Below are positions 27,181 through 63,160 of a stretch of DNA of 64,000 nucleotides, one piece after another (the first letter of the stretch is position 1; each line of letters begins with the position of its first letter). The notes under the pieces are model-generated. The model searched no databases. It was not told where the DNA came from and saw only the letters and a list, made by a program, of their open reading frames with translations. The DNA comes from Dermatophagoides farinae (taxonomy: Eukaryota > Arthropoda > Arachnida > Sarcoptiformes > Pyroglyphidae), in assembly GCF_024713945.1 (NCBI RefSeq), contig NC_134680.1, forward strand, positions 5,391,501 to 5,455,500. Direction: 5' to 3'. A program made the position numbers and the translations under genes.

Positions 27181-29917
27181 TTACATTTTATAATTATGCT
27201 GCGAATGACCACTTGAACTTCGACCTGAATGATGTCCACTACCACCGGTTGCACCAGGTAGCATTTCCATTAATAATTGTCGAGGTATACTTGCTGCTGC
27301 AGCAGCTGCAGCTGCATTCAAAGCCATTGCCGTCGAACCGGATGATGATGACGATGATGATGATGATTTATGCTGCGGTTGTTGTTGTTGATTATTGGTC
27401 AAAGATGCAGCCAACAGGCTTGAATAAAGAAAATTCGGGAAACTCAATAATTGGGCCATTGCCGATGCATTTGGATTTCCTGCGGCAGATGAGCTAGCAG
27501 ATGAAGCAGGTGGCTGTGGTGATGGTGGCAGCGGTGTTGATGCGGCCAATAATTGCTGTGCCAACAATAAAGATTGAGCCTGATTAATCTTTGGAAACGA
27601 TTGAAGCTGTTGTAGCAAAGTCAAAGCTGCTGCAGCTGAATTCGTGGCTGCACCACCAAATAAACTCGAAGGGCCAAAATTTCCGCTTGAGGAAGCTGTG
27701 GATGACCGGGTCGAACTACTATGTGCGACTGGAGGAGTTGATTGTTGTTGAGGTGGCAGCTGTGGATTTGCCTGTGGCATCAATAATGCTGCCATCGCAG
27801 CCATTTGTGATGGTGATAATGATGATAATGGCGAATTTTGCGAATGAGCCTGTTGTAGATTGAAATTAGCAGCCGCTGCTGCAGCCATCACTGCAGGATT
27901 ATTCGATGCAGCAGAAGATCCACCAAATAAACTGTTTGCCGCTGAAACCAAATGATTCGATGAGGATTGCCTTGATGATGAAGAGGATGATTGTTGTGGT
28001 TGATTTGGTACATTTGAATTTCCCGGAATCGATGCCGGTGACATAGTTCGATGAGATGTTACAGTCGCTGGTGATGGTGGTGGTTGGGGTTGCAGAGTAG
28101 GTGGAGGTGGTGTAGGTATTGATGCAGCAGCAACCGTTGCTGTGGTCAAATGTTTTTCAATTTCTTCAAATGTTTTTGCATATGATGATACTTCTTTCTG
28201 ATAATCATCACTAATTATTTTTTTCATATTTTTCGATACACAACGTTCACAAATAACAGATGGTTTGGCTGGATTTGAACGATCTTTCCATTTCCAAACG
28301 GGTGTAAAATCTGTACCACATTGCACACATTCAAATGGTTCCGGTGGTTGTGGCATTTGATTCGAACCGGTCAAATAATTGACAACAGTTTCAAGACCAA
28401 CATAATAGATAAATTCAGGATTCGATGGGTTCGGTATAAAATGCATTTCAGATGGAATCATTTTAGGTTGCGGGGGTTTTTCAACATGTTTACGCATGAC
28501 TTGTTTTAATGTAGCCAATTGTTTTTGCAATAAAATTTGTTCCTTTGTCAATACAACATTGCCACTATTGCCATCAACTACTTGATGATTGCTTACCGGA
28601 GATGGTACATTAGGCGGTATAATCTAAACATATTAAAATGATCACTATTTCATCGATTAATATTAAAAAATAATGGAATACCTGATTATGTTTTGACGAT
28701 GATGAATGTCGTAAATCTGGGTAGGCCATGTTTGGAGATGAAATGGCACGATTATTCGAAGATGATGACGAAGTGGTTGATTTCATTGATGATGCATGAG
28801 CAGCATTTAAATTGGTATGTGGAGAATCCGGATGACCAATACCACTGCTGCTGCTGCCGCTGTTACTACGATGTTTGGTCAAACTGGGTGGTGGTGGAGG
28901 TGGTGGTGCAGCAAGTGGATTATAATTATATGGGGAACGTCCGGCAGTTATACCATGATGATAAGTGGGATGATTTAGATGTGCTGGTGATGGTGTTTTC
29001 GCTGATGATGACAGGCCATGATGACTACTACCAGAAGAATTACCGCTTGATGATTTCGTCATATGTGCTTGCATCGGTTGCATTTGTTGATGATGATTGG
29101 TGGAGAAATTCAAAGCGGCAGCAGCAGCTGCTGCAGCTGCAGCAACAGCCGAATTAGACGAATGATAATTTTTTGTATTACTTCCGGCATGTGCTGGTGT
29201 ATGATGTATACCAGTATTAGTTGATGATAAATGATGATTTGAATGTGCAACATTATTATTGATTAAATTGGCCATATTTTTATGATGACCATGACTCCCA
29301 CTACCGCTGGTTGGCATTGAAAAATTTAATACAGAATTCAAACCAGCAGCAGAATATGATGATGTTGTTGATGAATGATTCTGATGTTGGGCCAATAAAT
29401 GTTGAGCAAATTCTCGTTGTAAGCAGGCCAAATTCAAACCACCAATCGATGAAAGATTATTAGCTAATGTGGCTGCAGCTACAGCAGCAGCCGATGCTGA
29501 TGAATTTGTTAGATTATGATGTGAGGGATATTGTTGTTGTTGTTGTTGTTGTTGAAGTCGATTAGGATGATTCTGTTGTTGCTGTTGATTTCCATGACCA
29601 AGGCCATGTTGTTGTTGTTGTTGATTTGTATTCATCAACGTCACTGTTGAATCCATTGCCTGTTGTTGTTGTTGTTGTTGTGATATGTTTTCCTTCAATT
29701 GACTATGTCGTATTTTTTTCAAAAATAATAATTTCATCTCTTCATTGAATAATCGTTGTTTTAAACAACGTATCAATTTTAATTTGGCCATCGATTCTTC
29801 ACGAACATCATCATCATCGATATTTTCATTATACAATGATTGTTGTTGTTGTTCATTTTGATTAATCATATCATATATGTCATTACTATTTCGTTTTTTT
29901 CTTTTCAACATTATCGG

Positions 29918-29949
<32 letters not shown>

Positions 29950-31205
29950 GATTTGATTTATCATCATTATCATCAATCTCATCATTGTCAAGGGAATTTG
30001 AATCACCATTCGAATATGGCAGCGTTGTTGTATTTTGTCTTTTCATGCCGGATATGGATAAATCTTCAACAATTGATGTCGATGTATTTGTCGTTGTAGT
30101 ATTATTATTTGAACGGGCACGTTTCTGACTTCTAGTCATTGGTGTATTTACATAACTTTCTGATAATGGTTGTCGTTGTTCTTTTGTTCGTATTTTTGTT
30201 TGTGATCCATTCGGTAATGATTTTGATAGATCTAATGTGGCCATTTCATCTTGCCCAATGTCAATCGTTTTTGATGATGTGGATTTATTCAATTCTTTTT
30301 CTTTTTCTTCTGTTTCTTTATCATCTTCTTTGATTTCAATTTTTGGAACTGTTAAATCTTTCATTTCATTATCAACATCTGTTAACATTTGTGGTGAACC
30401 TTCTTCTTCTTCTTCATCATCATCAGCATGTTGATTCTGTTTAGCTTCAATCTGCTCTTCCTCTTTTATTTCTGGCTTGTCAGATTCCATTACTTTGTCA
30501 TCATCATCAATATTGTCTAGAAAACAAAAAAAATGTGAAAAAAGTTACAAGAAAAAAATTCCAATTACCTTTTGAATCAATGGATTCATCTTCATCGTCG
30601 TTTTTGTTCTCATCTTGTTGCTGGTGTCGATTATTTTGTATTTCATCGGTTTCATTATCATCTATCGTTCCATTTATCGAGATTGATTCATTGGGCTGAT
30701 CAATAACTGTTTTTGCTTTATCATCATCATCATCATTACTAGGATTTAGTTTATTTTGTACTTGATTATTATCATTATCATCGTTAATGGTATCATTTTC
30801 GGATTGTAATGGAGATTTTTTCGTCTCTTTTTCTTCTTCTTTTTCATCTTGGACATTGTCATCATCTACGGTTTGATCATCAATAATGGTATCACCATTG
30901 TTTTCGATTATTTCTTGTTCAACATTATCATCATCATCATCAACATCTGGTTGATCATTTGTTAATGTTTCACCAATATTATTATTATCACAACAATCCG
31001 ATTGATCATCAATTAACATTTGTTGTTCATTATCATCATCACTTTTTTGTTGATTAATTTCATCATCATCATCATCTTTTTCATTAATTTTATTATCATC
31101 ATCATCTATAATAATTGAAGTTGTTTCTGTTGATTTCATCACTTCAACAACATTATCTGTTGTTTCATTAGTTAATGTTTCGTCTTTTGAACTCATTATT
31201 ATCAT
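27181..31205 (-). CDS. GATAD2: Transcriptional repressor p66 (GATAD2), NuRD subunit
   Basis: p66 bridges MBD2/3 and CHD4 in the nuclear NuRD chromatin-repression complex. Exons (minus): 31205-30569, 30516-28682, 28623-27181; introns 52 and 58 nt; phases close (G|AC gives Asp; then phase 0), for 1304 residues, longer than vertebrate p66 (about 600). Residues 1-212 are very acidic (Asp/Glu/Asn/Gln). The CR1 helix that binds MBD proteins is at about 455-491 (KLKLIRCLKQRL...FLKKIRHSQLKE). The second conserved region begins near 850 (QLATLK, then MHFIPNPSNPEFIYYVGLE) and carries a GATA-type zinc finger with Cys923, Cys926, Cys949 and Cys952 (CX2C-X22-CX2C, a longer loop than in human). The rest is polyQ, polyA, Ser and His tracts, with LLMEMLPG near the end. 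The start may instead be ATG 31196, three codons later, which has a better -3 base. Confidence 0.93.
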
Positions 31206-37050
<5,845 letters not shown>

Positions 37051-40000
37051 GCCTTGTGACACACATAATTAAATAAATATGTCCACACACACACACACAC
37101 ATCAAACACTTACATATAAATGCCCAATAATTTTATCAATTATCAAATTTTCTTTTCATATTTTTTTTTCTTGACTATTTGATAATTCATAGCATCATTT
37201 TTTTTTGTTTAGCATGATCATTCATTCATTCATTCATTATTCACATCGATATATCGATATCAAATTTTATTTTTATTTTTCTAAATTGTGTCGTCTAAAA
37301 AGAAAACAAAAAGATATATACTAATCCTATTAAATTGAAAAAAAATGCACAAAATATAAACAGAATAAACTCTACACACCCATCTACATACACATATAAC
37401 AGACAGATAACCATACATCTTCCTCATTTCACAGACACACCCATTTATTTGTTTTTATTATCATATACAATGGCTATATATATATATGAATTAGTCATTA
37501 TACGTCAATCTACATTTATCATTATTATTATTAATGAACTGGATTTTAAAATTCAATTTCAATCAATCCAGCTATATAATAATAATAACATCATTAATCC
37601 GTGTATAATCCTCCGTTAGTCTCTATTATTATTATTATTATTATGAGTTATTCACAAAACAAAAAATACAATTTCAAAAATTCAATGTGCCGTTTGATTG
37701 AAATTTTTTTTTCTCTCTCTGTATCTCACACTCTTCATTCTGTTTCGTTTATAACGGTTTAGTCATCAATGGTATATGAGTGTTTATTTTTTAATTTTTC
37801 ATTTTCGATTAAAAAAAAATGATGATGATAAATTAACATTCTATGTATGATATGATATATGATATGAAATGAAATTAATTAATTTAAATTTTTAATTAAT
37901 CAAATAAAAATTTGAAATCATTATCATCGTGAAAATTATCAATTGTTGAATTTGACAATTTGAATGTTTCAATGATTTTTTTTCACATTATGATGAAAAA
38001 TTATAACTTTGAACATCGACTGATAGATGGCGTAATGTACACAATGATGTTGTTTGTAATTTTTTTTTTTTTTTTTTGATGATTTTTTGATCTTTGGGCC
38101 GCTGTACGTGTCTTTTAATGGACAAACAAAATTTTTATCGGTGTCAAAAAAAAAAGCCAAATCTCCATTGTATATATGTCCATTTTTTTTTCTCCACAAA
38201 TCATCATCATTTCTATTGATTGAAAATTTCTGTTGTTAGTTACGAATTTGATTTTGTAAATCAATATTGACATAACGCAAAGATCAATGATCATTTGCGT
38301 TATGTTCATCTCCAATGGTGGTAGCCAAAAAAAATATATTTGATATTTATCCAATGGATCGATTTTTATTTGATCAACAATGTATCATGTCGAATGTAAA
38401 ACACGATTTTTATACACACAAACACACACACACACTGACTAATTTTATGCACAATAAATCACAATTGATTCGGCTTCAAATATCAAATGGATTTTTTTTT
38501 GGAAATTTGTCACAATCCAAACAACGGGATTTTTTTCTCCCAAAGACAAATCTGTTCTGGGTGGTCATCATCATTCAATCTATTACGCTTCTGTTCATAC
38601 AATTTGTTACATTCATTTTTTTTTAACAAATCTTTATAACACACACAGACAAAATTCATGAATGATTCGTTTATTGACTGATCAATCACATTTGTTGTTG
38701 GTTGATCGCTTTTTCGGTGTTGTTGTGGTAAAGGTGGTGGTCAATGATGATGATGATGATGATGACCTCACACACGGCTCACGTTAAATCAATGTAAAAA
38801 AAAACACGCAGCAAAGTGTTCAACTCAATTCGTGAATACACGATTTTTACCAAAAAAAATTTTTTTTTTCCTTTTTGGTTAATTTAATTGACTTTAAAGC
38901 TTTGAATTATCATTATGAATGGAAATAGACCTCCATAGGTGATTTTGTTTCCTTGATCTTGATAATCTTTGCAGAACAAAAAAAAACCTGTGAAAAACAA
39001 AAAAATTCTCACATCGTCCGCACAACACGAACACAGATTGATTATAATCATCATCATAAATAATAATTAGATCTTAATTGACTTTTTTTTTGCTGTTGTT
39101 TAAAGATTTCGAGATACACACAAAAAAGAAACGTTCGAAAATCGATCGTTTCTTTCTTTTTCTTATTCTGTCGTTCAAAAAAAAAAAAAAAAACAACAAC
39201 AAAATGATTATGTTCTTTGTGAATGAATTTTTTTGTTTTGTTTTGTTTGATTTCTTTTTGCATTAAATTCAACCTGATAGATCAATATTGATTGATTGAT
39301 CGATCGATCAATGAGATATGGTGGTGGTGGTGGTGGTTGAGTAATTGAATTTTTTTTTCTTTGCTCGTTCCACATAAGTGTGTGTGTGTGTGAGTGTTAA
39401 ACATTTTCAATTTACACCTTTTTTTTCTTTTCATTCTTGCTTGAAGAAAATAGCATAGGTCCCTATGGACCTAGCTAATGATTCATTGATTCATTTTTTT
39501 TGGATTGAATTCATTCATTCATTCAATTTAGTTCAATTTGATTTTTTTTTCTTAAAATTTTTTTTTCAATTTTCGTCTGTTTATTTGTAAGTGGACAACC
39601 ACAATCATCATCACCACTAATCTTGCCCGCCTCCCCTCCATTGATGATGATTGATTTGATTTGAAATAGAATTTTGTTGTTGTGTTTTTTTTTTCATCGA
39701 TGAATCAAACGCGAATGACCTTTTTTTGTGATGATGACGATGATGATAATAAAATAATCAACAAAAATAATTGGCTCAAACAACAACAACAACGACGACG
39801 ACAACAACAACAAAAATAATGGAAATTCAATTGAATCGAATCAAATTGAATTTGATTTTTTTTTCTTTTTCAATTTGTTTTTTTTTGTTGTTGTTGTTGT
39901 TGTCGACGGTGGAAATGATGAACATTCATTTTCATTGCAAAAAAGTTTGTTCTGTATGGTTGGCCATTATTGCCAGATAATGATGTTTATTAATCATTAA

Positions 40001-43000
40001 AAATTTTGGATTCAAGATCAATCAACAATGTCCAAATGATTCTTATTGATTGATTTGATCATCGAATGTCATCATCATGATGATGATGATGATGAGACAA
40101 TTGAATTGTCAACTTGAAATATATTTTAATGAGAATTTTTTTTCGATTGATTGATTGATTGACACCTACACCCTCAATAATTTTTTTTTTCGTTTTGTTA
40201 CAAACCAACAGAATGATGATGATTGATGGCAATAGATTGTTTGGCGTACTGATGACAGGAACCTAAAAATAAAAAAAAAATTGAAATCTAAAAGATCCTA
40301 TTCTCCCATGACTGTTGCTGCTGCTGGGAAAACAATCACAATCAAACGACAACAATGATGAAAACATTTCTCATTAACACTATCATCATCATCACCACTA
40401 CAACCAAAAAAATAAATCAATAACAGCAACAACAACAACAACAACAAAAACACAGACGGCCAACCAACAAAATTCAATTTGATTCGTATACGTAAATATG
40501 ACCAAAACAAAACGGATATTTTTTACACACACACACACACACAAACACACACATGGAATAATTCAATTGAGATTCAAATTTTGATTGATTGATCGATCAA
40601 TACATGTCTAGAGAGAAACAAAATTTTGTAATCCAATCCAATTGTGAATGGATCGTCATTGTCATGTCAAAACAAAAATGAAAAAAAAATGGAGAAGAAT
40701 TTTGTTGTTGTTTTGGTTGTTGTTGTTGTTGTTGTTTTTTTTTGTCTACAACAAAATACAACAAAATCATTCACCAATATACAAAACGGGTAAACGATTT
40801 CGTTTTGTTCAAAGCTTAATTATGACAAACAAACAATGTGATGATCTATTGGTGAATAAGAATGACAAACCAATACAATTCAATGTATCACAAATTGACA
40901 TTTTTGACTATAAATAGTGACAGGTGTAAAGTTTGCGTGTGTTTGTGTGTGTGTGTGTTTTTTTGTTTTAATAAAATCCATTTTCCGGTTTTTTTTGGTG
41001 ACATTTTCAATAATCAATTAGAATAATGAAATTCATCGATAATGATTGGATTTTAAATTTTGTTTACAAATACTAAAATTAATTTTCATAGTTTACAACA
41101 AAAAACAACAAGAAACGAATAATGATTTTTTTTTGTTTTTTGGTTACGGTAAAATATGTTGGCGTTCGTTTCATGTTTGTTTGTTTGCATGCACCGTATA
41201 CACCGTATACAAACCAATTTATCTATAGAAAATTGAAATTTTATTCTATAATAAGGCTTGTGATCGTCGTCATCGTCATCATCATCAACAGATCATCAGG
41301 TGTAAAAAAAATTGTGTCGAATGAATCAAGTCGATTTAATCGACATTATCAACAACAATATTCGGTTGCAATGTTCAGATCACTTGTTGTATGAAATTTC
41401 ATTTCGTTCTGTGAAGAATTTTGAATTTTTTTCTTCTCTCTTTCTCTCTTACAAGGAAAATTTCTAGACAAAAATTAAAATTCACATTAAAATCTTAATG
41501 ATTCGAGTTTTGTTTTGGATGATGGATGAATTTTGTATATATTTTTAGATGATGATTTTGGTTGTCTGGTTGTTATGTTAATTTTTACGTTTTTTTTTTC
41601 AAAGAAAAAAACCAGAAAAAACAACCAAACCATCTTGTTGCAATTTTTTTTGAAAACAGAACAGAACAGAACAAAAAAAATACCGAATCGAATTATCAAA
41701 CAGCAACGACAACGACAACAAAAAAAAATCATTTATTTAGATTTATTAACAAGAGAAAAAACAAATTCCAATTATGACAGGTAGAAAATAATAATTTTTT
41801 TTTTGCTTTTAACAATGAAAAAAAAAAATTCACAATTTCTATCTATGTAACCAGCGTGCACATGCATGTGTATACCTGTGTATGCAGCTGCTTTTGATTA
41901 TGATTAATATCTATATATTGATGATTGCCAATCACTAATGTAACTGTTTTTTTTTTTGTTCTGTTTCTTCATCACCATCATGTTTCTAGTATATTTACAT
42001 TGGAATTAGTCGTTTTTTTTCTACAATTGTAGCCAATCAGCCAATCGAAAACAATGAAAATGGATCTAAGATTCGTCCTTCGTTCTTTTTTTTGTTTTGT
42101 TTTGTTTTGTTTCTTTTCTTCATAATAAAAATCTTAATGAGATCCTCCTTTTATGTACTGCGAAAAAAAAATCAAAAATTTGATGAATAGATTAGTTACG
42201 CCCTTTTTTTTCATTGCAAATGTTTTTAACAAAACAAAAACCAAAAACCAAAAACCAATGCAAAGCAAAGCAAAGCAACAGTTGATGTTCAGCATCTTTT
42301 CCTTTCTTTCTAGAGATTATATAATGTGATTTTAGGATTTGTAAAACAGAAAAAAATTTTGTTTTTTTTTTGTTCTTCCATTGAATCCACTGGAATTCAA
42401 TTTATTTTTTTTTTTTTGTTATTAACGTGCGAATATAGCAGAACAAAACGAATTTTTTTTTCTTGTTTTTGTTTTTTTTGTCTAATCGGTTTAATTTCAT
42501 TTTTTTCATCATCATCATCATCATTATGATTATGATTAGTGGCAGAAAAATATGAAATGAAATGAAATTTTAACTCATCATCATCATCATTATTATAAAA
42601 TGAAAAACAAAACAAAAAAAAACGATCATCAATTCAATAGAAATGATAACGACAATAAAAAAAATATATATATATGTCGGGTGGTAAATAGCAAAGAATT
42701 GAACATGATGATAAGTGGTTAAAAATAGAATTATTCATTACTCCGTTGTTGTTGATTCAGACTGCATCAGTATTTTTTTTTTTTTTTTAGTTTTAGTTTT
42801 AGTTTTCGTTGGCAGTTTCTTTGATTAGATGGATGGATGAATTTTTTTCATTTTTTTTTCTGCAAATCTTTGGCCTATACATTATGCACTAGAATCATTC
42901 TCAATTGATGATGAGAATGAGGATCACGATGATTACTTGATTGGTTGATTTATATTGAAAAAAAAATAAATTTTTTCCACACAAAAATCCAGATTAGTTT

Positions 43001-44155
43001 TAAGTCTTTTGTTTTTGTTTTTTTTCTATTTCACCATATCTTCACAAACTTGCTTTTGCATCATCATCAATGAATTTTTTGTGTGTGTATGCGTGGATTC
43101 AGGGCAACATTCATATTATAACCAACCGTAACCAATTAGATTTTTTTTAAATACGCCTTTTCCTTATGAATTTATAAACAATTGTGGTTGTAGGAAAAAA
43201 TAATGGGCGGAGCAACAAATAACAATGGTACATACATACATACATACATATACATAATAAATGTATATAACAGACAAACAAATGGGTGGTACACCCATTC
43301 TACTACTACACAGAAAAAAAACATAAACATACAAAATAGGAATAGTAGTAGTCTGTTTTTGTCTCTGTTATTCTATTCGTTTCACTGTTGTTCAAGCTCC
43401 GCCTATTTGTTTTTTTTTTCTCCTGAATTTCATATGCTTGTTTTTCTGTGATTTGTATATGGTGTGTGTGTGTGTGTCTGTGAAATTTTGTTATATGCAA
43501 CAAATCACAAAATTCACACAGTAATCGCAATACTTGAAGCATCTAGAATCATATACAATTTATACTCATTATATCTATGTGTGAAATCCATTCAACTAAA
43601 AAAAAAAAAAAAAATTTTTTTTTTGTTTTTTTTATTGGTTTAATTCTCAAATCTCAATACATTGTTATTGTATTATTTGAATCGATTCGTGTCTGTGCAT
43701 TTTTTTATGCTTATCAAAATTTATTAATCTGATCATCAAGTGTGTGTGTGTGTGTGTACGTGTCACTATGTATGTGTAGTGTAGGTGTGTGTGTTCAGGG
43801 ACCAAAGTTTTTTTTCCCATCTACAAATAACTATTCTGGTCCCTGGTAAATTGGTTGTTGTTGCAGTGGTTGTTTGATGTGTTGATATTTTTTTAAAGCA
43901 ATCCAAATGTGAATTTTTTTTACCCATTTTTTTTCATTGAAAATAATTTGTGATACCAAAAAAAAAAATAAAAAGAAAAAAAAAGAAACGAAACCAAATT
44001 AAACAACAACAACAACAACAATCACAAAATTCTTCAATTGTTAATGAAAAATTTAATTCAGAAAGGTGCAAATCAAATCAAAGATCTCATTTCATCATCA
44101 CTGTATTCAGAATAATATCCATCATCATTGCAATTATTCAACCAGACAGAAAAAA
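37051..44155. other. Gene-free region upstream of Pax3/7
   Basis: About 7.1 kb between UBALD and the first Pax coding exon. No open frame here has domain-like or splice-consistent character. It is made of (CAA/GTT)n, (ATG/CAT)n, A/T runs and CA tracts. As the upstream flank of a developmental transcription factor it is the natural place for promoter and enhancers, but I can point to no proven element. TATCGATA at 37252-37259 resembles the insect DRE motif. Confidence 0.6.
37072..37077 (+). other. Poly(A) signal of UBALD
   Basis: Canonical AATAAA 22 nt after the UBALD stop codon. This implies an extremely short 3' UTR if used. Other signals further downstream are possible. Confidence 0.45.
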
Positions 44156-59708
<15,553 letters not shown>

Positions 59709-60217
59709 ATTTTTTATTTTACAAAAATAAAATTTCATGTTTATTTTCACATCTTTATAAAAAAAAAAATTATTATATACCCACTATATTGGGGAGGAGG
59801 AAGATTGATTCGAAACCAAAGTTTTTCAAAATGAATTAAATCAATCAATCAAGAAACAAAGAATAATAAAAAAAAAATTATTGAATATTTATACACACAC
59901 ACACAAACAAACACAACTGACCACCGCCCATAAAAATCCTAAATCATTGTAATTCTAGTTCTTATTTACTATTAAAATGATATATAAAATTAAATTGAAT
60001 TTCACATTTTCGCTTTCTATGGTTGTCGTTTTTTTTTTGTCGTTATTTTGAATTTGACAAAATCATATCCCTAGACACACACACACTCAAACAAACATCA
60101 TACCGCCGGTACACACACACACATATATACAGGAAAAGCTTAGATAAACAAATTTGCCGCTTTTTATCTTTCTTTTTCCAATGCCACGATCCAAAAAAAC
60201 CATGATTTACAAACAAA

Positions 60218-60220
<3 letters not shown>

Positions 60221-60256
<36 letters not shown>
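60221..60256. repeat. (AC)18 microsatellite
   Basis: The longest perfect CA dinucleotide run I found in the window, in non-coding DNA after Pax3/7. Confidence 0.9.
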
Positions 60257-60261
<5 letters not shown>

Positions 60262-63133
60262 ACACAGGTATATCTGACCACAAAAATAACAGAAATATAT
60301 TCGGAGAAAAGAAAAAAAAATCAACGATCTTCGAAGTCACGAACAATGATTTTGGATGAGAGAGAGAAAGAATAAATGTTTCGAATTGAAACGAAAAAAA
60401 ATAAAATAAAAACTTCTACTATATCAACATATCAGTATATACAATATGAAATAGTCACGTTTGTTATATCGAACCATTGCTTTGCTTGTTGATGACTTGG
60501 CCACATCACACCATCATCTACGATGATGATGATGATCATCATCATCATTCATGAATATAAATCACGAATCTTTATATCGTTGTTGTTGTTGTTGTTGTTG
60601 TTGGTTTATTTTAACAATATTCACAAACACACGGGTCATATATATTCTTCATGTGTGGTTCTTCGTTGATTGGTTTGTTTGATGGTGGTGGTGGTGGTGG
60701 TAGTAGTAAATATTTCGGTATTTTTTTATTATTATTATTATTATTTGGTGTCCATTTTCGTCTTTCTTTTCCGTGTGATTATGATGATGATGATGATGAT
60801 CGGTGTGTGGCTTTGAAACAATACCGAAAATTTTCTTCTTCAATCTGATTTTGATTCGTATTTTTTTTTTTTTTTTTGTTTTGAAAATTTAATTCAGAAA
60901 AAAATTTTTTGAATAAAAATTCTCATCAGAAGTGAATGTAGAAAAAACAAAAGTGTCAGATCATCATCATCATCATCATTTCAGAGGCTAAATTGGATTT
61001 TTGTTTTGTTTTGTTTTTTTTTGTAAAAATGCCGCTCGCGCATCAACTTTTTTTTTTGGATGAATGCCACACATCATAATGATGATAATATTGACTGTTT
61101 TATTTTCCATTTCAAAATTTTCTTTCTCTCTATCTCTCTTTAAATCATCAAGGCTATGAATTTCTTTGTTTTTTTTTTCTTCTTTATTCGCCTTCTCCAC
61201 AACTGTATATATAAAAATAAGTCACGCGATAACTTGTTGTTCGTGTGCATACATGTATGTATGTATGGGTCAAAAATGGAAATTTTCATGGCACAAAAAC
61301 AAAACAATGAATCTGAAACTTCATTATCATTTCATTCATCGAATTTACAAGAAATTTTCGCGGTTATTTTTCCAAGAAAAATTTTTTTTTTATAGACAAA
61401 ACAAAAAAAATTATGTAATCCAATATACTACAAATTGAGCATAAATAAATCAACCAAAAATGTTGTAACAAACAGACAAGTTAAATTCATATATTCCATC
61501 ATCATCAACAATCATCATCATCATGTTGTGTTGTTGGTAATAATAATAATAATAATAATAATGATGATGATGGCCATGTCATAATAATAATTTATATACT
61601 TCCGTTACCCTAGAAAAAAAATGTTGTTGCATAAAGAAAACGAAAAAAAAAGTTTTACGTTTTCGTTTTCACATTGACCTTATGCAAATTGAGAAATTTT
61701 ACAATTTTTCCACACATATATATACCACACTATATATATCTATCCTACTACTGATTTCAATGATTCGTTTCCTTTCCATTAAAGGTCAATAAGTATGAGC
61801 CTAACAACAACAACAACAACAAAAAACAAACCATAATTTACAGCTCATTTAAGAATTACCATTTTAAACATAATTGAAATGAAAATCATTTGTAACATTT
61901 AAAGATCATCGTAACATTTCGTTTCGGATCATATCAAATGAAAATGATGGTGGAATTCATTTATGAATGAAATAAGTTGGGGCCAGTTTTTTTCTCTATA
62001 CCGTATTTCTCGTCAAATGTCAAATGGCCAAAAGTCAGTCAGTCAGTCAATTTTTTTATTCATTCATACCCCATATAACACACACACACACACACACACA
62101 CGAACTCAACGCATTTTTTTTCTTCTTCTTCTTCTTATTCACTTGAACTTAAAGAAGCGCAAATTTTTTTTTTTTTTTTTTTGATTATCCAATTCTTTGT
62201 TTGTTTCTTGTGAAACAAAAAAAAAAAACCTGCCAAACAAAAATTACCGATCTCTGATGATGGTAATTTAATAAATTGTTAATGTGCCATAATCGTCAAA
62301 AATCAAAATTGAATATATAACAAAATTCGTCGTCACTTTGATCATCACCATTCGTTGATCATCTATTTGTTAATAAATTTAGGGCAGGGTTCAATTCTTT
62401 TCATTTATATATCAAATTCAAATTTCGAAATCGAAAAAAAAAACAAAAAGAAAAAAAAATCAATTATCATACCACGCCTTGATATCATCTTCCTTCCTTC
62501 CTAAAGTATTTAATTCTCTCTTTCTCGCTGTATTTGTATTTGTCCAATGGTATTTAGGGTGCGCATTCATCTGATGAATGTAATGTAAAAACAATGATAT
62601 GAAATGTGATCATTTGAATTTGATTAATTGCGTGCATGACCATTTATAAATCAAATGAAATACAAATTGATTCTTGATCAAATCAAATCAATCGTTATAT
62701 AATTGTCATGATTATTCGAAATTTTTTTTTTTTTTTGAATGGAAAAATTCTTGACATGAATGAATCTGAATTCTAGAAAAAAAAATTAGTTTAAACATCA
62801 TCATCATCATCAGCAGCGATAAAGTGCAATAATCTCATTTGTTCAAACATCCGAAAAAAATGTCTGTGTGTGTGTACGTATGCAATATTATATGGTTCAT
62901 TAGTCCAAAAAGGATCCATGGTATATATAGATTTGATTTGTATTTTCAAAAACAAAATGATGACAAATTTTAATTTGTTTCATCATCATTCATCGTCATC
63001 GTTTGTGTTGTTAAGTGGTTGAATGAATTTGTAAATAGCTACAAATCATGTCATGTTGATAGATGGGTGTGTGTGTGTGTGCGTGTATGTGGAGACAAAC
63101 ATATATATGGAATTAACGCGTGAAAAACAAAAT

Positions 63134-63160
63134 TGAATGAATGAATGAATGAATGAATGA
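63134..63160. repeat. (TGAA)n microsatellite
   Basis: About seven perfect TGAA units in non-coding DNA near the window end. Confidence 0.85.

Noticed and set aside
28693-29157. 154-codon plus-strand open frame
   Set aside because: Antisense shadow of the p66 low-complexity exon; the minus-strand frame has family matches and correct splice phases.
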